This document shows, piece by piece, positions 13,448 through 18,752 of a stretch of 18,752 nucleotides of DNA; positions within the stretch are counted from its first letter, which is position 1; the number at the start of each line of letters is the position of its first letter. The translations under genes and the position numbers were made by a program. The stretch comes from Clostridia bacterium (GTDB lineage Bacteria > Bacillota > Clostridia > Oscillospirales > CAG-272). The DNA is taken from contig JAFQAM010000340.1 of the NCBI GenBank assembly GCA_017416885.1, positions 1-18,752 on the forward strand, written 5' to 3'. Under the pieces are notes generated by a model. It did not search any database. It saw nothing but the letters and a program-made list of their open reading frames with translations, and was not told the DNA's origin.

Positions 13448-15817
13448 ATGTTAAACATAAATAGAGCAGTTCGAATTTTAGAGCTTGATAAAATATTAGA
13501 AATGCTTTCCTCTGTTGCCTCAACTGAGGGCGCCAAAAAAAGAGCATTGTCTCTTTTGCCAACCTCTAATATTGAAGCAGTAAAAAGAAGACAAGCACTA
13601 ACTAACGATGCAAAGCAAATGGCAGGAATTAAGGGCGCGCCATCATTTAACAATGTGCCTGAAATACTTGATACAGTTGAAAAGGCTGAAAAAAACTCAA
13701 TTCTCTCTCCGAGAGAAATTTTAGATGTTGCTTCAGTTCTTCAAGTTTCCCGTTTACTACTTGAATATATTCATTCCGATGCAATCAAACCGTGTCAGCT
13801 ATCTGTTATTTTTGAATCGTTAGTTCCAAATAAAAATTTAGAAGCTAAAATTTATAAGGCTATTATCGGCGAGGACCTTATAGCAGATGATGCAAGCCCC
13901 GCTTTAGCTGATATTAGGCGAAAAATTCGTTATCAAACCAATAAAATCAGAGAGGTACTCCAAAGCTATTTATCAGGTGAAAAATCCAAGTATTTAAGAG
14001 AAAATCTTATTACTATGCGTAACGGAAGATATGTTTTACCTGTAAAAAATGAAGACAAAAACGAAATCAAGGGACTTATTCATGATACCTCAGGAAGCGG
14101 TGCAACTCTTTTTATTGAACCGATTGCTGTTGTTGAAGCGAATAATGAGCTAAGAACTCTGTATGGTAACGAGCAAGCCGAAATTGAGCGCATTTTAGCT
14201 GAATTTTCACAACAAATTGCAGATTCTGCATTTAAAATAAAAAATAATTACAGAAGTATTACAGAAATTGCTTTCTATTTTGCTTGCGCAGAGCTTGCAT
14301 ACAAGATGAAAGCAATTGAGCCTGAAATCACTGAAAAACGAGTGATTTCTTATGTAAGAGCTCGACATCCGCTTCTTGATAAAAACAAAGTTGTTCCAAT
14401 CAACATTGATATTGGTAGCGACTTTGATATGCTTGTCATTACAGGCCCGAATACAGGTGGCAAAACTGTTACACTTAAAACCATTGGTTTATTTTCTTTA
14501 ATGGCTCAGTCAGGACTGCAAATTCCTGCTGATAATGCGAAAATTTGTATTTTTGACGGAATTTTTCCTGATATTGGCGATGAGCAAAGCATAGAGCAAT
14601 CTCTGTCAACATTTTCATCGCACATGGTTTCAATTGTTAATATCCTTGAAAATGTTACAAATAAGTCCCTCGTTTTATTTGATGAATTAGGCGCAGGAAC
14701 TGATCCGATTGAAGGTGCGGCGCTTGCTCAGTCAATACTTGAAAAAATGCTTGAAAAAAAGCTGATTTGCGCAGCAACCACTCACTATGCAGAATTAAAA
14801 GCATTTGCTTTGGATACTGAAAGAGTATCAAATGCATCCTGTGAATTTGATATAAATACCTTAAAACCAACCTATAAGCTAATTATAGGTGCGCCTGGTA
14901 AATCAAATGCGTTTTCAATATCAAGCAAGCTTGGAGTTTCAAACGAGGTAATTTCAAGGGCCAAGAAGCTTATTTCTGACGATAGCAGAAGCTTTGAATC
15001 TGTAATAGAAAAGCTTGAAGCAACAAGAATTGCACTTGAAAAAGAAAAGAACCAAGCAGCGACATTAAGAAAAGAGCTTGAAATAACTAAAGCAAAAGCC
15101 GAAAAGGAACTTAAGGACAAGCTCGCTAACGCGGAATCTACAAGCGAGGAACTGATTAGAAAGGCTCAACAGTACATTTCTGGAGCAAGAGCAAGCGCGG
15201 AATTCGTATTTGATCAGCTTGATAAGCTTCAAAAGCAAAAGAATTCCAAGGATTTTGGCTCTAAATATGTTGATGCTAAAAAAGCATTACGAGCAAGATT
15301 GAATAAGGATGACGACATATATAATCCTGTTGTAGAAATTGATGAAAATTATGTTTTACCAAGAGCCTTAGTAAAAGGAGATAATGTAATTTTAAGAAAT
15401 TTAGGTACTGAAGGTGTGCTATTAACCGATCCCGATAAAAACGGAAATGTTACAGTTCAATCAGGAATTATCAAGACAAAAACTAACATTAAAAATCTTG
15501 CTTTAGCTACAAATACACCTAAAAAAGAAAATACTGCTTCATCAAAACCAAAAAATATAGCTTCAAAAAGCTTTTCTATTTCGCTTGATGTTCGCGGAAA
15601 AAATATTGAGGATGCTTGGATGGATATTGATAAATATCTTGACGAAGCAATAATTTGCGGTGTAAACAGTGTTACAATTGTTCACGGCAAGGGTACCGGT
15701 GTTTTAAGAAGAGGTCTTTGGGAATTTTTCAGAAAAGACTATCGAATCAAAAAATACAGAAACGGAGAGTACGGTGAAGGTGACTTTGGCGTAACCATCA
15801 TTGAACTTAAACATTAA
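13448..15817 (+). CDS. mutS2: Endonuclease MutS2
   Basis: A 789-residue MutS-family protein without the mismatch-recognition domain, the standard MutS2 length. Order: lever/clamp helices (about 1-300, including GLIHDTSGSGATLFIEP), ATPase with Walker A GPNTGGKT (333-340) and Walker B with Asp412-Glu413 in LFDELGAGTDP, a coiled-coil segment rich in Lys/Glu (about 515-600), and a C-terminal Smr nuclease domain with DVRG (714-717) and HGKGTGVLR (from His746). All key motifs appear intact. MutS2 suppresses recombination in some bacteria, and in B. subtilis it has been linked to rescue of collided ribosomes. The AGGAGA ribosome binding site overlaps the recO stop, so it belongs to the operon. I see no strong terminator after it. 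Confidence 0.96.
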   Translation: MLNINRAVRILELDKILEMLSSVASTEGAKKRALSLLPTSNIEAVKRRQALTNDAKQMAGIKGAPSFNNVPEILDTVEKAEKNSILSPREILDVASVLQVSRLLLEYIHSDAIKPCQLSVIFESLVPNKNLEAKIYKAIIGEDLIADDASPALADIRRKIRYQTNKIREVLQSYLSGEKSKYLRENLITMRNGRYVLPVKNEDKNEIKGLIHDTSGSGATLFIEPIAVVEANNELRTLYGNEQAEIERILAEFSQQIADSAFKIKNNYRSITEIAFYFACAELAYKMKAIEPEITEKRVISYVRARHPLLDKNKVVPINIDIGSDFDMLVITGPNTGGKTVTLKTIGLFSLMAQSGLQIPADNAKICIFDGIFPDIGDEQSIEQSLSTFSSHMVSIVNILENVTNKSLVLFDELGAGTDPIEGAALAQSILEKMLEKKLICAATTHYAELKAFALDTERVSNASCEFDINTLKPTYKLIIGAPGKSNAFSISSKLGVSNEVISRAKKLISDDSRSFESVIEKLEATRIALEKEKNQAATLRKELEITKAKAEKELKDKLANAESTSEELIRKAQQYISGARASAEFVFDQLDKLQKQKNSKDFGSKYVDAKKALRARLNKDDDIYNPVVEIDENYVLPRALVKGDNVILRNLGTEGVLLTDPDKNGNVTVQSGIIKTKTNIKNLALATNTPKKENTASSKPKNIASKSFSISLDVRGKNIEDAWMDIDKYLDEAIICGVNSVTIVHGKGTGVLRRGLWEFFRKDYRIKKYRNGEYGEGDFGVTIIELKH

Positions 15818-15842
15818 ATATTATATAATTTATAAAAAAGAC

Positions 15843-15871
15843 TTGAAATTTTATGTCCTTGTTGGTATAAT
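15843..15871 (+). promoter_or_regulatory. Sigma-A promoter of rhaB-rhaA
   Basis: TTGAAA (15843-15848) and TATAAT (15866-15871) with a 17-base spacer, 54 bases before the rhaB start. It makes the rhamnose genes a unit separate from the mutS2 operon. Confidence 0.8.
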
Positions 15872-15875
15872 GTTT

Positions 15876-15913
15876 TCATATGTCAAGTTATGATACACAA
15901 ATTTCATTTATGA
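15876..15913. promoter_or_regulatory. Operator-like dyads downstream of the rhaB promoter
   Basis: TCATA-N8-TATGA (15876-15893) and TCAT-TT-ATGA (15904-15913) place TCAT/ATGA half-sites just after the -10 box, near the transcription start, where a repressor would act. No rhamnose regulator gene is in the window, so this is inference from symmetry and position only. Confidence 0.3.
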
Positions 15914-15925
15914 GAGGATACTACT

Positions 15926-17404
15926 ATGGCTGAATTAAAAATGCTTGCAATTGACCTCGGTGCGTCAAGCGGTAGAGGAATAGTTGGTAAATTCGACGGC
16001 AAAAAATTCACCGTTGAAGAAAACCACAGATTTCCTAATGAGCCCGTTAACACTAACGGTAATTTTAATTGGGATATTTTAAGAATATTCCACGAAATCA
16101 AAGCTTCAATTTCTAAGTGCGCTTTATCTGAGGATAAGGATATTAAGAGCATCGGTATTGACACATGGGGCGTTGACTACGGATTTATTGACAAAAATGG
16201 CGCTTTAATGGCAAATCCGTACCATTACCGTGATGCAAGAACTGACGGTATTCAACCATATGCCTTCCAAACTGTTCCTTTTGAAGAATTATACGGAATT
16301 ACAGGTATTCAAACTATCAATTTTAACACAATCTATCAATTAGTTGCTGATTTAAGAGATAGACCGTATATGATTGAAAATGCAGAGCGCTTACTTTTTA
16401 CTCCCGACCTTCTTAACTATTTCTTAACAGGTCAAAAATTTACTGAATATACAATTGCATCAACCGGCGCTGTTCTTGATGCAAAAGCAAGAAATATTTC
16501 TGTTGATTTGCTAAAAAAATTCGGTATTAACGATAAGCTATTTTCTCCTGTTGTTATGCCGGGACATAAAATTGGCAAGCTAACTCCATCACTAATTTCT
16601 GAGCTTGGTAATATTAGTGCCGATGTAGTTAATATCGCTTCACACGATACCGCAAGCGCTGTTATTGCCGTTCCTGCAAAGCGCGGAGATGATTTTGTTT
16701 ACATAAGCAGCGGTACTTGGTCGCTTATGGGAGTAGAAAATGATGAGCCTGTAATTAATGCTCAATCAATGAGCTATAACTTCACAAATGAAGGAGGAGC
16801 AGGCGGTAAAATCAGATTTCTTAAAAATATTATGGGCTTATGGCTTGAGCAAGAATCAAGAAGACAGTGGAAGAGAGAAGGACTCAGCTTCACATTTGAT
16901 GAACTTACTGCCAAAGCGCTTGAAGCGAAACCATTTGCTTGCTTCATAAATCCAAATGATGATTTATTTACTCCTGCAGGAGATATGCCTGGCAGAATCA
17001 GAGAATTCTGTAAGAGAACAAACCAATATGTACCTGAAACCGTTGGCGAAATTGTAAGATGTATTTTTGAAAGCCTGGCGCTATGTTACAGACATACAAT
17101 TGAAAGCATTGAGGATATGACGGGAAAGAAATATTCATCAATTAATATTGTTGGTGGCGGTACAAAGGAAAAAATCCTTTGTCAATATGCTGCTGATGCT
17201 TCTAACAGAGTTGTTTATGCAGGTCCTGTTGAGGCTACCGCTATTGGTAACATTGCAATGCAAACAATTGCAACAGGCGAGCTTAAGGATATCTACGAGG
17301 CAAGAGATATTGTTAGAAATTCATTTGAAATAAAGGTATACGAGCCTAACCATAGCGATGCTTGGGATGAAGCATACCAAAGATATTTAAATATTTGTAA
17401 ATAA
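15926..17404 (+). CDS. rhaB: L-rhamnulokinase
   Basis: Phosphorylates L-rhamnulose to L-rhamnulose 1-phosphate with ATP, the second step of L-rhamnose use. It is a FGGY-type sugar kinase of 492 residues (E. coli RhaB has 489). The N-terminal phosphate loop is AIDLGASSGRG (8-18). IDTWGVDYG (78-86) and YRD (101-103) belong to the sugar-binding lobe. The nucleotide lobe has SSGTWSLMG (GTWSLMG at 263-269) and GGGTKEK from 410, with ATAIGN near the end. This pattern and the adjacent rhaA separate it from xylulo- or glycerol kinase. GAGAGGA precedes ATG 15926. Confidence 0.95.
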   Translation: MAELKMLAIDLGASSGRGIVGKFDGKKFTVEENHRFPNEPVNTNGNFNWDILRIFHEIKASISKCALSEDKDIKSIGIDTWGVDYGFIDKNGALMANPYHYRDARTDGIQPYAFQTVPFEELYGITGIQTINFNTIYQLVADLRDRPYMIENAERLLFTPDLLNYFLTGQKFTEYTIASTGAVLDAKARNISVDLLKKFGINDKLFSPVVMPGHKIGKLTPSLISELGNISADVVNIASHDTASAVIAVPAKRGDDFVYISSGTWSLMGVENDEPVINAQSMSYNFTNEGGAGGKIRFLKNIMGLWLEQESRRQWKREGLSFTFDELTAKALEAKPFACFINPNDDLFTPAGDMPGRIREFCKRTNQYVPETVGEIVRCIFESLALCYRHTIESIEDMTGKKYSSINIVGGGTKEKILCQYAADASNRVVYAGPVEATAIGNIAMQTIATGELKDIYEARDIVRNSFEIKVYEPNHSDAWDEAYQRYLNICK

Positions 17405-17414
17405 GAGGTGCATT

Positions 17415-18662
17415 ATGGTAAATGAAATGTATGAATTAGCAAAAAAAGCATACGCAGAGCTTGGAATTGATACCGATGCAGTTATTGAAAAGCTTAAGAA
17501 TGTTCCTATTTCAATCCAATGCTGGCAAGGCGACGATGTTAGAGGCTTTGAAAGCAAGGGACCTTTAACAGGCGGTATTCAAACAACAGGTAATTATCCC
17601 GGCGCAGCTCGTAATATTGAGGAGCTTCAGGCTGACTTTGAAAAAGCGGCTTCTATGATTCCGGGTAAAAAGAAAATTTGCTTACATGCAATTTATCTTG
17701 ATAATAAAGGAGAGACCGTTCCAAGAGATCAGATTAAGCCTGAGCACTACGATGTATGGATTAAGTGGGCAAAGGAAAAGGGCTTCGGTCTTAACTTAGA
17801 CCCAACATGCTTTTCGCATCCACTTTCTGAGGACGGCTTTACACTTAGCCACCACGATGAAAAGGTTCGCCAATTTTGGATTGACCATGTAATCGCCACA
17901 AGAAAGATTGCCGAGTATATCGGTAAGGAAATGGGTGAGGTTTGCGCAAGTAACTATTGGATTCCGGACGGCTTTAAGGATATTCCTGTTGACCGCAACG
18001 GATACAGAAAGAGACTTGAGGACTCACTTGATAAGATTTTCGCAGTTGAGGTTGATCCGAAATACAATGTAGCAGCACTTGAAGGTAAGGTGTTCGGCAT
18101 CGGTGCGGAAAGCTGTACAATCGGCTCAAATGATTTCTATCTTGGTTATTGCGCGAAAAAGGGACAGTATTTAACACTTGATGCAGGTCACTTCCATCCA
18201 ACGGAATTTATTTCTGATAAGATTAGCACCGCGCTTCAATTTACTCCCGGCTTATTACTCCATGTTTCCCGTCCTGTTAGATGGGATAGTGACCATGTAG
18301 TTATATTTGACGATGAGTTAAAAGCTATTGCACAGGAAATCGTTAGAAGCGGTGAAATGGATAGAATTCACATCGGTCTTGACTTCTTTGATGCAAGCAT
18401 AAACAGAGTTGCCGCTTGGGTAATCGGTGCAAGAAACCTTGAAAAAGCGCTTTTATATGCAATGCTTGAGCCAACAGACCTTCTTAAGAAATACGAGCTT
18501 GAATTAGACTACACATCTCGTCTTGGCTTACTTGAAACCTTAAAATCATACCCATTTACAGCCGTATGGCAAAAATACTGCTTAGAATGCGGTGTTCCAA
18601 CAGGCTTTGATTGGATAGATGAGGTTAAAAAATACGAAAAGGAAGTTCTTTCCAAGAGATAA
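17415..18662 (+). CDS. rhaA: L-rhamnose isomerase
   Basis: Isomerises L-rhamnose to L-rhamnulose, a metal-dependent TIM-barrel enzyme. At 415 residues it is close to E. coli RhaA (419). ISIQCWQGDDVRGFE, GGIQTTGNYPGAARN and LDPTCFSHPLSEDGFTLSH are strongly conserved family blocks. Candidate metal and catalytic residues are Glu232 (GAESC), Asp256 and His259 (LDAGHFHP), His283 and Asp291/Asp293 (RWDSDHV). It lies 10 bases after rhaB with an AAGAGGT ribosome binding site. A short, weak dyad (TATAGA / TCTATA, 18664-18681) follows without a T-run, so transcription may continue into the next gene. Confidence 0.97.
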   Translation: MVNEMYELAKKAYAELGIDTDAVIEKLKNVPISIQCWQGDDVRGFESKGPLTGGIQTTGNYPGAARNIEELQADFEKAASMIPGKKKICLHAIYLDNKGETVPRDQIKPEHYDVWIKWAKEKGFGLNLDPTCFSHPLSEDGFTLSHHDEKVRQFWIDHVIATRKIAEYIGKEMGEVCASNYWIPDGFKDIPVDRNGYRKRLEDSLDKIFAVEVDPKYNVAALEGKVFGIGAESCTIGSNDFYLGYCAKKGQYLTLDAGHFHPTEFISDKISTALQFTPGLLLHVSRPVRWDSDHVVIFDDELKAIAQEIVRSGEMDRIHIGLDFFDASINRVAAWVIGARNLEKALLYAMLEPTDLLKKYELELDYTSRLGLLETLKSYPFTAVWQKYCLECGVPTGFDWIDEVKKYEKEVLSKR

Positions 18663-18737
18663 TATAGAGATTAATCTATAAAATAATTTTCACTTACTAT
18701 TATTAAATAACACGGCAAATTTATGGGGGATATATCA

Positions 18738-18752
18738 ATGAACGAGAATGTA
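18738..18752 (+). CDS. Start of a further gene, cut by the window edge
   Basis: ATG at 18738 follows GGGGGAT (18725-18731) at a normal distance; only five codons (MNENV) are visible. Given the rhaB-rhaA context, rhamnulose-1-phosphate aldolase or another rhamnose gene is likely, but the visible residues cannot show it. Confidence 0.5.

Overview
The window is AT-rich chromosomal DNA from a Gram-positive, low-GC, endospore-forming anaerobe, most likely a gut Clostridia/Oscillospirales-type organism. The evidence is a Gram-positive PolC, sporulation genes (yqfC, yqfD, a ylbJ-like gene), strong GGAGG-type ribosome binding sites, near-consensus sigma-A promoters and a rhamnose catabolic operon. 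I see no phage, insertion sequence, CRISPR array, tRNA or rRNA. Coding density is high and almost everything is a housekeeping or metabolic gene.

Layout. 1-549: 3' end of polC, closed by a bidirectional terminator. 580-1656: a ROK-like regulator gene on the minus strand, interrupted by an in-frame TAA at codon 8, divergent from a stand-alone acyl carrier protein gene; a 16-bp motif occurs twice, in inverted orientation, between them. 1709-2162: a BlaI/MecI-type repressor with its own promoter and a palindrome over the -35 box. 2346-3565: ispD-ispF of the MEP isoprenoid pathway. 3693-4830: rpe-vanZ. 4841-6207 (minus): a DUF3343 small protein followed by a cysteine-desulfurase-type aminotransferase. 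6309-7854 (minus): mgtE behind a structured leader that holds a cysteine-rich upstream ORF of 24 codons. 7870-8790 (minus): a YlbJ-like membrane protein of the sporulation type, lacking an obvious start codon, divergent from yqfC.

8851-15817 is one tightly packed operon, yqfC-yqfD-phoH-ybeY-era-recO-mutS2, with overlaps of 1-4 bases at most junctions. It couples sporulation, rRNA maturation (YbeY, Era), and recombination/ribosome-rescue or repair functions (RecO, MutS2). The pgpH, dgkA and cdd genes often found within this cluster are absent. 15843-18752: a new promoter drives rhaB-rhaA (L-rhamnose use), with the start of a third gene at the edge.

The least explained items are the mgtE leader with its cysteine-rich ORF, the early stop in the ROK-like regulator with its paired operator-like motifs, the missing start codon of the ylbJ-like gene, and the amphipathic-looking N-terminal extension of IspD. 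I did not find a clearly novel multi-gene system.
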